A stretch of 64,000 bases of DNA from Taxillus chinensis. Its lineage: Eukaryota; Streptophyta; Magnoliopsida; Santalales; Loranthaceae. Shown here piece by piece: positions 36,501 to 47,829 of the stretch. The stretch's first letter is position 1, and every line of letters begins with the position of its first letter. The DNA lies in assembly GCA_023512835.1 (NCBI GenBank), contig CM042089.1:20340438-20404437 (forward strand), in the 5' to 3' direction. Position numbers and translations under genes: made by a program. Below the pieces are notes generated by a model. It made no database searches, had not been told where the DNA came from, and was given only the letters and a program-made list of their open reading frames with translations.

Positions 36501-38464
36501 TAGTTGAAATATATTTTCAAAAATAATTATTTAATTTAATTTATAATTCAAATAAAATATTACTTTATTTAGAAAATATATATATCAAATACACTTTGTC
36601 GAGCATATTTTGTTTTTCAAAAATTTATTTCAAAAACATACATCTCAAACAACTCAAAAAAAAAAAAAAAAACTCGACTCCAACTTATGAGCCATAAACA
36701 AGCTTATTTTTAAGCTTAATTTGAGCAAAGTCCAGCTCATTTGGTATTTTTAATAAACTGAAAGTTATGTTTATTTATATTAACTATTTTAATAAATTAA
36801 TAGTTTAGAAGTTAAAGTATTCTTTTATTTAAGTTCAACTCTTCCCAACTTTATTTTTTTCTAACATTATTTTCTTGACAATCCAACTTTATTGTTTGTT
36901 AATTAAAGTTAATACTTAGCTTTTAATCAGATTTAATTAATAATAAACTTATTTAATATAAAAGTTAGTATTGGTGTTAATGTTGAGTTAGTATTAAAAT
37001 TGAACCAACTAGCTCATTTAATTATATTATTTGAGCATTGATTGAGTAAAGCTCAAGTTGAGTAATGTTTAAATAAGCCAAACTTGAGTAATGGGAAACT
37101 CAACTTGCTCACTTAAAACTCAAACATATTCAAAACATATTTAAAAATTAAATGCGTTGAGTCTACATAAGGGAATGTTACCCATACATGATTGGTAGTC
37201 TAATTTTTTAGTTGTGTTATTACTAACACTACTATTTTTCGCAAGGCATCAATAGCTTGAGTAGACATTTTTATCTTTATTACATTTTAGAAATGAATGG
37301 CAGTTATTTTCTGCAAAACATTTAGATTAAAATTTTTATAACAATTAAACATGCTAACTTATATTTTACTAGAAAACAATAATATAGTATCAAATAAAAG
37401 TTTATTGTTGGAATATCTAACTTTTACTAACCAATGTCCTTTAAATGATCAACACTAACCAATTATAATTAACCCAATCAATGATGATAATTAGTTATAA
37501 TGAAATGTGATTTGCTATAATTAATTGTAATATTACGAGAAGTTTTTGTTGAAATTTTTATTATCATAATTAAAATAAGAATTCGAAATTAGTTATATCG
37601 AGAATAACATTTTAGTTTTCACAAAATTTTGATTTAAAATTTTTCACATCTCTCAAATCCCATAACCGTTTTATGTTAGATAAATGAATCTTCCTATTCG
37701 AACCCAAGTGATTAAAGGGTATTTGTCTAGCATCAAAAGAAGAATTACATCGCAGATGTTGTCTTACTCATCACTTATATAAATAAAAAATCAAAGTATC
37801 TATATATATTCTCACCGTGACACTATAATATTCAAACAATAATATAATAAAGCCTATACATCGGTTAACAAATAAATACGCATCTATGAGATCTTTTCCT
37901 AAGACCAACAATATAAAATAAAAACAAATCTTGATATTCAAACATAGATAAAGTACATAACAAAGAGTCATTTAGTATATCAGTTCTTGAACTCAAACTC
38001 TAAGCCTCCACACACCTAGTACTCAAAAAAGGAAATATAAGTAAGAGTTAAGCACAATGACTTAGAAGGAAAACCAATACCCAATTCTCACTTAATATTA
38101 AACATATAATATTTACATGTTAAGGGTATATCTGTACTAGTATATTGTACCAAAATTATAATAAGCACATTATGTTAGAAATTCAAAACTACACCTTTTC
38201 TAATTAACCAACCAATTTTATGAATTATAGCTTAGGTTTTCATTGCCCTCCAATGCATCATGAATGGTAATTAAGACCCTTAGCCCTCTCAACTTATCAC
38301 TAACCCTAAAAAAAATTATCATGTCCCTTTGTATGATGTTACCGTTAGTCCAAAATCAATTGTCAATACTTTTAATGATTAAAGGGTAATATTATTTTTA
38401 GAGAAAAATCAAATAAGCTTTATTAAGAAATTAACTGTCACAGTTAAATTAGTATTATTTATGG
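33561..38464. other. Intergenic, AT-rich, no gene seen
   Basis: This is nearly 5 kb without a recognised gene. The part 34190-34300 ends in TTGCCATCCCTA and is probably the right end of a degenerate TAGGGATGGCAA-type MITE. Positions 36290-36665 carry TTTGAAATAGAAAATAGTTGAAAT-like words (in pieces) of a MITE family also near 6950 and 23400. The remainder shows nothing. Confidence 0.45.
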
Positions 38465-40085
38465 TTCCACAAATTATCTCAACTTATCCCCATCTCTGTC
38501 ATGCCCTGAAATCCCTCTACAGTGTAAACAGTTCAAGACTGCCTATGCTTGCACTCGGAGGGTCAAGAGGGTGGTATAAGCCATCTAATCGGGATTGTAA
38601 CATAGGTGTTGTCCCATTTTGCATGACAGGTCTGTACATAGTAATGGTATACACTATCTTCCCAACATGATCATACAAGGTAAATCACATACACAACTCC
38701 ACAAGTAAAGCATAGCCGTCATTATTAACAAAATCTCAACATAATAAAACTTAATATATAATCATAGTTTGTTTAACAAAATTATAACCCAATCATGGAT
38801 ATTACATCATCACAAGTGACCCAACGAGAGAGATAAAACAAACAATAGACATAAAAAACACCGCCATGTAATGCCTTTCACCACAGCTCGAATGCCTAAT
38901 CCTAATTAATACCTGAAAAAGATTAATTCATTGGATGGCTGAGTAAACCATAGTTCAGTGGGGATAAAATCTCCCAAGTTTATCCTAGAAACTCTAAACT
39001 TTATATGTCAGGTGTATACTTGTGCTTGTGTAGTGAATAATGCAAGAAATTAAACATATAATAAACACACTTATCGTCATCCGCATTAAAAGGTAAAGAA
39101 CACCCTACCACCATGGTGGCACTGCCATCCTTTTACAAGCGAATGTTGCATGTCCAAATATATAACATTTTCCATTCGAGTCTATCATCATGATTCTAAG
39201 TCTACAAATTATATCCCCTCATTGGGATGAATGTATAATTAGTTTACTATCGTGAGTGCTACACTGTTCCACACAAGACTTAGCAGTCTTGCTGACCAGA
39301 TTTTGAGGACATGGTAATCTTACTGGCAATATCATGAGGGCACAATAATCCTTCTAACCAAATTTAAAATGTGTGATAGTCTTACTAGCCATTGCAAGGG
39401 CTCAAAAGTCCATTTGGCTAAGTCATAATACAATCATATCATACAAAGACTCAGTAATCATACTAGCGAAAACATGCCATAACATAGTTTATAACATCTG
39501 CTACAATCAACATACATTCATATAATCATCACAAACATAATGTCAATGTGAAAGGAGGGTTTACAACATAGTTATCATAACATAAAACATATTGGTTCAT
39601 ATATTCACAACATAACATAAATAAAACACAAGGCACACCACAATTTCCAAATGGTCTCTAAGGCCCACCTCTCATGTTTTCCAACTCAATCTCTCATTAA
39701 TAAAACCAAAATTAGTCACAATAGATTGCCAGAATTACATAGATTTTTCTCCAACTTTGAAAAATTGTAACTTTTTCCGCAAAATTCTGATTGAATTATA
39801 AAACCCCTTGTTTTGTGGTATTTCAATTGGCTATCTATAAAAAAATAAAAAAAATTATATATAGCAAGAATTGCCACATGTATCATTATGTGTACCACCA
39901 TGTGCTCGCCTTGTATATATGCCAATGCCACGTGCACAACCCTTACCCTGTTCATGTCACGTGCAGCATCACGTGCATACACCATGCACGGCCTATCCTC
40001 GATGTTGATGCCCCTTAAACATAGCCCAAACATCAACAAAATAACTAAGGTCAACCCAAAAACGTACCCTGATCCCTAAACGACT
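38465..40085 (-). mobile_element. Gypsy-type long LTR relic
   Basis: Read on the minus strand this shows typical features of long plant gypsy LTRs. It has a TATCCCCACTGAACTATGG box with TTTACTCAGCC at about 38930-38975, a tract of short degenerate repeats (about 32 bases, around 'GTAATCTTACTGGC') at 39270-39470, and an end near GGGCATGACA at about 38500. Similar tracts occur at 25590-26280 and 47830-49430. Three G-box words sit near its outer end. No internal gag-pol region was found beside it, so it may be a solo LTR. Both ends are approximate. Confidence 0.5.
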
Positions 40086-41665
40086 CAAACAACATAATCC
40101 AAAGAGTAATAATATTAAAACTCTGCCAAATATTAAACCCAAAATTAACATATATATATATATATGTATGTATCAACACACACATGCAACTTCCCTAGTC
40201 AATAATAATAAACACAGTCAATTAATAGTTCCATGTTCTTACGGTTACCACTATGACTTTTTAGGTTTATGAGATTCAAAACAAGCTTATGGTGTTTAAA
40301 CAAAGGATAAACAAAAAAAGATATAAAATTTGCCTCAAAAACACTTAAAACCCTAGTTTTTGCTGTATGAAGTATAAATTTATAATGAGCTATTGAGTAA
40401 ATTGGCTTTATCATAACATTTCATTTACTATTAGTATATTTTCATCTCCATTATCACATATATCAAAGTTAACTTTATTATTTAAAAATGTGGTGTACTA
40501 GCGAATCCTAATTTATTTAAAAAAAGGGCTTCAATCTGAATGTTGGTAAGAATATTAAGGAAAACACTTGGCTAAATGAGTGAACAATGTTTCCAAATGC
40601 TCTTTCGAAAGCATGAGTAATTTATTTTGAATGTTCATTTAAAATGATGGATAGTGTTTGCTATTTGATGGCATGAACAACTTATTACGAATTCTCATCC
40701 AAATTTAATTTATTATAAGGGATGAACAACATTTGCTCTTTTGTAGGTATAAATAAAAAATTTTGAATGCTTGTACAAAGGGATGAATAATATTTTCCAA
40801 ACACGACACACTATCTATGAAGACTTTTGCTAGTGTAGCTTAATAAGGTCTAATTGATAAAAACCTTGTTGGCAAGACGTGAACCCTTTTTACTAAAGAC
40901 TAAAACCTTCTTTGATAGAAACCTTGATAGAGACAATAAAAGTAAATACTTTCATGACTTTCTCTTTCACTAATGGAAACCTAGCTCATAGCCTTGGCTG
41001 AATATACTCAAAACTCTCATCGATGAAGTCAGACATAAATTGTAAAATTAAGACCAATCCTGATTTTAGATCGGATGAGTTAGTCAGATTGAGGGTCAAA
41101 TGCTGACGTGTTAGTATTTGAACAATTGATAAAATTTTATTTATTTTTGCATAACAATCATCAACGGAAGAGATTATGATACATCAGCATTTGGTTTTCA
41201 ATCGGGCTAATTCATCCAATAAAAAATTTTTATTCGTTTAAGATTAACCTTTCTTTTTTGAAAGAAGAAGAAAATAAAGTTAGTCAAAATGAGATATATA
41301 AAATTGTAATTCTTTCAATAAGCTTATAAGATTCACAACAGTTTTATATTCTTTATTTTTATTTCAAAGGATGCATAATTTAATATTTTTATATATATTT
41401 TTAAAAAGCTCATACATATCTCTTATAATATTTTTAAATATTTTTTATTATAAATTTTTCTATTTTATTTAAAATAATTATTTAAACATGTAATTAAAGA
41501 GAAAACTACATATGCATATTTAGAAAATTTCCTGTGAATCTCGATATGCAGATTTAACTCTATCCCCAATAGAATGCGTAGTTTTTACCTAAAATTTAAA
41601 TTATTCTCAGTGGAAACTGGAAAGGAGCTGGATGCTTTCGATTGAATTGATTTAAGGTTGTGGGC
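40086..41665. other. Intergenic upstream of the 41695 gene
   Basis: No other gene seen. It holds a (TA)n/(TG)n microsatellite near 40150-40172 and a degenerate tandem repeat at 40577-40800. The last several hundred bases must include the promoter of the following gene, but no clear TATA box was identified. Confidence 0.45.
40577..40800. repeat. Degenerate tandem repeat, about 61-74 bp period
   Basis: Related units start at about 40577 (GAGTGAACAATGTTTCC), 40645 (TGATGGATAGTGTTTGC), 40719 (GGGATGAACAACATTTGC) and 40780 (GGGATGAATAATATTTTCC). Each of the first three continues with a 'GGCATGA.TAA' or similar word and TTTTGAATG. About 3.3 copies, strongly diverged. Confidence 0.6.
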
Positions 41666-41694
41666 GAGAGAGAGACAGAGAGAGAGAGAGAGAG
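41666..41694 (+). promoter_or_regulatory. GA-repeat in 5' leader
   Basis: A nearly pure (GA)n run directly precedes the ATG at 41695. GA/CT-rich leaders are common in plant genes and can bind BASIC PENTACYSTEINE/GAGA factors; a role here is inferred. Confidence 0.5.
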
Positions 41695-44600
41695 ATGGCA
41701 GATGGTCTCTTCCAAGGGTTGCCCCCTCCTGCAGACGCTCCACCAATTTCTCATCATCAACGACAACCACCTCCAAACCCTTCTTCTTCTTCTTCTTCTT
41801 CTTCCTCTGTAATTCCACCAAAGCCTTCTCTCAAGAGCGCTCTCAAACTCCCTAAATCTCCCAACAACGATGCTTCCCGTGACCACCATAGCGACAACAA
41901 CAAATCTGTCCCCGTCCCACCTCCCGCCCTCAAAAGCGCTCTCAAACGCCCCAAATCGCCCCAATCCGACTCTCCAGGTTCGATCCCTCTCCACTCTGCT
42001 TTGTTTTTATTTTTTCCAGTTAAAATTTGAATTTCTGGTTTTAGGGTTTCGATTTGTAGATTGTTAGTGGGATTTTGAAATTTGGATGATGTTAATTCTA
42101 TTTCTGAACCCTATTTTGGCCAATTCGGCTTCTGAGAGGAACTCGTTTCCTTATTGGGTACTTGAGGTTGGTTTGTTAAATTTGATTAGGGTTTTTTTCT
42201 TTTGTTCTTTTTGGTTTTGAATTCTGGCTCTGGACAAGCAGCAGTGTGTTCCAGCTTCTAGGATGCTGTTTCACGACCAAAGTTGCTCCTCTATAAATTG
42301 AATGCTCATTCTTCTTGTTTCTCCAGTTACTTTCTGAATCTCAGGTTTTAGGGTTTCGCTGTGAAGCGCTTTAGAATGCTTGTGCTTAATCGTGAAAACT
42401 TGGAATTAGGATGGTTCATTCTTCTTGGAATTGGAGGCTTAAACAGGTTCTTGCCAATTGGAAGGGAAGGCTGGATACAATTGGCCCAATTGTAGCCCAA
42501 CCCCTTACCAGACCCGCACATAGAGGGAGTTTCGTGCTTTGGGTTTGCTCTTTTATGTTAGGGTGTACATGAAAACCCAAAATCTGGTTGAACTGACTGC
42601 TAAAACTTGAAACCAATCTGAACCAAACAAATTCGCATGTGTTTTGGTTTGGAGATGGCATTTAGTTATACCTCCATTGATTGAGAAAGGACTGGCCATG
42701 GCTTAAACTGTATATGCACCTAAACTAATATAAAAGTTGCAAAAACTCAAACCTAAAAATTCAGCCCAACCGATTTGATTCGGCTAAGCCTGCTCAACAA
42801 ACACTCTATTTTCTGAGGTAGTACGTGTTTCTTGGTCTTTTAGGTGCTTTTATTGGTTTGATAATTTGAATACTATTTTTTGTTGATGTGTGTTTTGACT
42901 TTTATGGTGCTGTTACATTACCCAAATTTGCATCCAAGGTCATGCATATAAACTCTTATATTTCTGTTCCTCTAGTTAGAATCCAAATTTCAGGTTTAAG
43001 GATTTCATTTTCCACCTGTTACAATCATTTATGTCTCCTAGGGAAAATTGGGAGTTTGGATGTTCACTACAAACTCGTAATTTATTTAAAATTGAATTTT
43101 GGGTTTCCATGTATCATTGTTTAGTTCTTAGGAATGTTTATGTTTGTTACTGGAAGCTTGGATTTTGGATGTTGAATAGATCGAGAACTCTTGTAAGCCA
43201 TTTGAATATTTGTTTTATGGTCCCGTTCCTTCTCTTCAAGCACTTTTTTTTTGGGTTCCTCCGTTTAGCATCTCAATTACAGGTGTTAGGGTTTCATTGT
43301 CTACCTGTCATGATTGCTTAGTCAGAGTTTCAAATAGGGCTGTTTAATAAATACCAACCTTTTTAAGCAAGCCCTTTGGGGTCTTGTTTATGGTTCTTTC
43401 CATCTCTATTTTTCGAGGTTTTGGCGTTTGATCTTGTTTTTTGGAATGCTACTACATATTAGTGAAAGTTTGGAATTTGGATGCTTTTATAGATTTTAAA
43501 CTCTTTACAGTCATTCAGAGTACTTGTCTATCCCTTGTTTTTCCTGTTCCTGCATTTTTAACCTGAATTTTGAATTTTAGGGTTTCATTGTGTACCTATT
43601 CACTCTATCGGGTGCTTTTATCACTAGAATGCTAAAGGAAGTATGGCATTGTAGAACTAATAAATTTCTTTTATCTTCTCATTTTGATCAATAGGTCAAT
43701 GAGAAGGATTTACAGGAGAATATTTCACAGTGATAGAGTAATTGCGATAATTGTCATAAGAACAAATGAACATGGCGAACTTCAAATGAAAAAAATAAGA
43801 ACAGAAAAGAGAAAATATGACAGATCACAGATGGAGAAGCGAATGGACATCCTTTTTGTCCATTTTTCTATGAATCCCAGGTGCAAGGTCCTAAAAATTG
43901 CTAATCTGTATAGCTCCGTGAAGGCAAGTATTAGGGATTAATTGAATTAATTGGAAGACGTTTTTAATTATTTTAATAAATATAAATATCATAAATTTAG
44001 CACAATCTTGAGAATACATGGTTCAAAAAACATGATTTCAAGCTATTATCCATATAGTTTAATTTATAAGCTAAGGTATGCACAGTATTCTATATTCTAT
44101 AATAAATAGAATAATGTAAAATTTTAAAGAAAATTTTTTTCTAGGGTTTGTGAGAAAATTAAAAACAGTAGGACATACATGCTAAACAATTAAGCAATTT
44201 ATGATTGGTCATTCAGTATACTTGTCAATTATTATATCGATTCCTAGCTAATTTATAAGTTTATAATTTATAATATTTTTAGGGTTTATCGTTTGTGAAA
44301 AATAGAAGCAGCGGCAAAGTAGCAACACCCAGCCGTAGGGGAGATCACCTTGTTTTCCATCATCTTTTGCTCGCATCATGGAGAGCCACACTGCTGCTAT
44401 TGCATCATAAGAAGATCCAGCCTCAGGTGTTTTTTTTTGGTTTAATGCATGGTTTGCAGTATCGGACGAGTCAACAAGGTATTGGAGCCTTTCGATACGA
44501 GATTCATGGCCAGTACAGACGTCTCGCGTTTTTGTTGCATCCCGTCGATCTCGGCCGAGATCTTGTCTGAGATATAACGAGTCGGTCGAGAAATCGATGA

Positions 44601-47238
44601 CGTGTTTCTTCCCAGATGAGATCTCGTATGAAATTGCTGGGATGTTGAGGTACTTCATCGTGCAGTCTTCTCTTCTTTCTTCGCTTCTTTTTTTTTTTCC
44701 TTCGTATTCTTCTCAGTCAAAAGTCTCCTCTCACACTTCACGCTGCGTCACTATTGATTGCCGCTGTGTCGCTTCTCGCTTCCGATCGCTAGCATCGCTG
44801 CGTTTGCCTTGTCGGATTCCTTTTCTTCTTCCTTTTTCTTCCCTCTGCGGTGCGCTCACGCTCCAGCTTGTGTGTTGCCAACGAGGTCTGCGTGTCTTCT
44901 ACGTTTGTTTCTGTTGACACTTCTTTTACATTTATTAATATGATTTATTTATTTAAAATTTAGTTGCTGTGTATGTGTGTTTTAAAATTTTAAATATGTA
45001 TATTTATTTAATGTGTATTTATTTAAAATTTATTTAAAACAATCTATGTGTGCTTTTTTTTTAAGTTGCTACCTAAAATTATAAAATAAATATTATACTT
45101 GATTTTTCTTCTCTATTTTTTCTAAAATTATTTTTCTTAAAAATATTATACTAATTTGATCAATAATTATACGTTTTGTTGTGACCATTAAAATTTTATT
45201 TTAATATTACGATAGTGTTTCGGCAGCTTTTTTAAAATTTGAAGTCATAAAATGCAAGTCAAATAATTTATTTTGTTTGTTTAATAATTCTAATGTGATG
45301 ATTTGATTTTTTTTCTTATTTTTTTATGATTTTTATTTTTTAATTGGAATATTATTTCGTGTCTAAAGTTATATTTCGTCCAAAATATAACGAGTTGACT
45401 GCGGCCGCAATTGCGACACGATGACAACTGCAGCTGTGACTTCGAACCATGGTTTAATGGCAAAATCGCCTAGCAAAACAACATTTTTTAAAAAATAAAA
45501 ACCAGGTAATTGCAGCTGCATGCAATTACCAGGTGATTAACGGACATGTCGCTGATTAATCAGTAATTTAATGAAAAATGACAATTATTGTTTTTTTCAT
45601 TTCTTCACTCCATCAGTAGATAAAGGATTAATTGGTGATTAATCCCGATTTTTAGAACAGAGCTCAGGAGACCCTAACACTCCATAGTGTTTGTTAGAAA
45701 TAGTTATAAATAAGCTGTTTTAAAATTATTGTGTAATCCTCACATTGCTGTTGTGCTGGACCGGAGCATCCAAGAATTTGCCCTTTTTTAGAAATATGAA
45801 AAATTTTACTTGCAGAATGAATTTTCTTTTCTTTTACAAATGAATATATGTTATTTCACATTAGAAGCTGCTAAAATTGTTTATTTGATGTTTAGCTACT
45901 GTACCAGAGAAGCGCCTGAGGTTTAAAACAACAACAGATGCATCGGAAACACAAATTATAGAGGCTATGCAAAAGATATCCTCGCATATTAAGAACCCTG
46001 GGAAGTTTAGTAAGGCTTCAAAACTTGCTATGCAGCTGATTCAGGCCGGGAGTGTGGTAAGTGGAACCAGTGATTATTTTGTTGCCATACTTGAAGCTGC
46101 AATGTCTTTGCCTACACCCTGTACAGATCCTTCTGTGAGAGCTGCCTACCATGCATTGTTCTCAGCAGCACAAGATGCAGTTGAGGTAAGATCCTTCTAT
46201 TCTTTATTTTTATAGATTATGAGTTCGTGGATTAAATAAAATTCCTTTTTTTCCGGATGTTTAGATTGCCATATCTTTTGATTGTAGAACCTGAACATTA
46301 AACAACGGAATCAATTAGCTGTGTGGACAATGAGGGCAGTGTTGGCAAATGATCTCTTCACCGATGACAGCTTTGTGGTATGCATTTTGTTTAATTTACC
46401 TATATAATTTTAGTAGGGTTCGCTAAAGGCAGCAAAATTCAAACTGAATGATCGGTTTATTGGTCATGTTTCTTTATTCTCTTGGATCTGGACGGGGAAT
46501 ACCATTTAGTTTTCAAAAGCATGTGGACGGATAAAAGAAATTGTAAATAGTCTTCCAATTACAACCAAGGATGATGACTTAGAAGAGGCAGCGGCCCTGA
46601 AAGACGAGACTGAAGGTAAAAATGAACAAGATAAAAAAGAGCAGGATGTGCCCTCTATTGCTTTATGTTTAGAGAATAATAGCATGGAAGAGGCTGATCC
46701 ATTTGGCCTTGATGCTCTAATTCCTAGCACATTGAAGAAAGGTGAGAAGACAAAAGGGTACAAAGACATAGCAGGCAAGATCAAGAGAGAAGAAGAGGAA
46801 GAAGCTAAGAGATTCCTCAAATCACGGAGAGAAGCCCTGATCGCATGTTTAGAGATTGCTGCACGGCGTTACAAGACTCCATGGTTAAGTCTTCTGCTAA
46901 GTACTTGGATGTTTTCTTTATGGTGTTCTAATTATGCCATCTAATATTGCTGAACTTTCTTTTATTTTCTCAGGTGCCAAACAGGTATAGATATTTTAGT
47001 ACAGCATGCTTATGATAATATAGCAAAGTTCACCAGCCAACAAAGGGGGGCCATTGAGAAGCTTTGGTCGTCCATAAAGGAACAGCAGGTTCGCCGGAAG
47101 CAAGGGAAATCATTATCAGGAAAACTTGATGTGAACGCTTTTGAATCTCTTCAGCAGAAATATGCCACCCAGAAGATTAGCATTCGGCGTGCAGTTGGAG
47201 GCAGCGGAAACCGTCGTGCTGAGCAATGGCTTGGGTGA
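41695..47238 (+). CDS. Conserved plant protein of unknown function, five exons
   Basis: Exons 41695-41977, 45896-46185, 46288-46377, 46510-46883 and 46974-47238 join with matching phases and GT/AG borders into a 433-residue protein. The N-terminus is low in complexity: Pro-rich with a run of nine Ser at residues 30-38. It contains a duplicated basic motif, LKSALKLPKSP at 46-56 and LKSALKRPKSP at 79-89, which may be phosphorylation or docking sites. From exon 2 on the sequence looks globular and mainly helical: KRLRFKTTTDASETQ, AMQKISSHIKNPGKFSKASK, then DPFGLDALIPS, a charged stretch KREEEEEAKRFLKSRREAL and a basic C-terminus ISIRRAVGG. I recall close relatives across plants annotated only as uncharacterised; I do not assign a function. 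There are no transmembrane segments and no signal peptide; a nuclear site is plausible from the basic motifs but is inference. The first ATG after a GA-rich leader was taken as start. Confidence 0.8.
42017..43620 (+). repeat. Degenerate tandem repeat of about 290-320 bp with TTTAGGG motif, in intron 1
   Basis: The word TTTAGGGTTTC (or TTTAAGGATTTC) occurs at about 42040, 42347, 42995, 43285 and 43575. Spacings are about 307, 648 (two periods), 290 and 290. Surrounding words recur in order: a 'TTCTGTTCCTC.AGTTA' stretch before, 'ATTTCAGG' or 'ATCTCAGG' next to it, and TTTCATTGT.TACCTGT after, then GGGAGTTTGGATG or GAATTTGGATG. The copy expected near 42660 is not recognisable, because a SINE relic and other inserted DNA occupy that part. 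The array starts right behind the exon-1 donor. Confidence 0.65.
42440..42560 (+). mobile_element. SINE relic (Au-like 3' region)
   Basis: The sequence GAAGGCTGGATACAATTGGC, a CCCAACCCCTTACCAGACCC block, then CACATAGAGGGAGTTTCGTG and GGGTTTGCTCTTTTA follows the 3' body of the widespread plant Au-type SINE (AAGGCTGCGTACAAT, CCCTTCCCCGGACCC, GCGCATAGCGGGAGCT, GGGCTGCCCTTTT). The tRNA-related head is poorly preserved. It lies in intron 1 of the 41695 gene. Confidence 0.6.
45505..45530. repeat. 26-bp near-perfect palindrome in intron 1
   Basis: GGTAATTGCA and TGCAATTACC are exact reverse complements around a central GCTGCA. It sits in a stretch, 45365-45660, with GCGGCCGC and repeated GATTAATC words that looks like transposon DNA of unknown type. 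Confidence 0.8.
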
Positions 47239-47829
47239 ACTATGCTAGCAGTTGGAGGCACCCAGAAGATGTTTTCTTTATCAATTGTGTGCTTTGTATT
47301 ACGAGATGGGTGACACCCATCCGAATGTATCTTTGTACATTTCAAAATTTATGGTTGCATTTGTCACGTTGTGAATCTATTGAAACAATGTTGAGTCATA
47401 GCTGACTCAGGCCATTTCAGGAGAGGCATGTAGGAGAAGCCTTCTTATATGAAAAATATTTTACATAAGTTTTATATTTAATTTTTTTCATGTGATTTGT
47501 ACATTAATTTTCATTGTATTAGAAAGTATGATTTATTATTTATAATTATTAAATTATATAAAAAAATTCTTTCTCTTGTTTTATTCTTTTTATACATTTT
47601 ATTTTTATTTATATTATAAAAATTATAAAAATTTAATATTAAATAAAAAATAATATAAAATATTATTTTAATAATATATGAATTGAATAAGAAATTTTAT
47701 TATAATATATATTTGTATAGAAAGATAAAAGGTTATTTAAATTTATAAATTAGAAAAAGTTGTTGAATAATGAGTGCCTTAGGAATCATTATCTTGTCTC
47801 TAAGGGTTGTGTAGCTGCTAGAGTGAGAA
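47239..47829. other. 3' flank and AT-rich repeat copy
   Basis: The first about 200 bases are probably 3' UTR of the preceding gene. The segment 47560-47760 is a copy of the AT-rich repeat described at 27850-28010. No other gene seen. Confidence 0.5.

Noticed and set aside
41781..41808. (TTC)n repeat as an independent feature
   Set aside because: It is simply the codon repeat for the Ser run in exon 1 of the 41695 gene and is described there.
43684..43941. Possible extra exon, 85 residues, in intron 1
   Set aside because: Exons 1 and 2 already join in phase with a continuous protein, and the translation has no resemblance to the gene product.
44248..44658. Open frame on the minus strand in intron 1 of the 41695 gene
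   Set aside because: It is CpG-richer than the surroundings and may be transposon DNA, but no protein family is recognisable and no terminal repeats were found.
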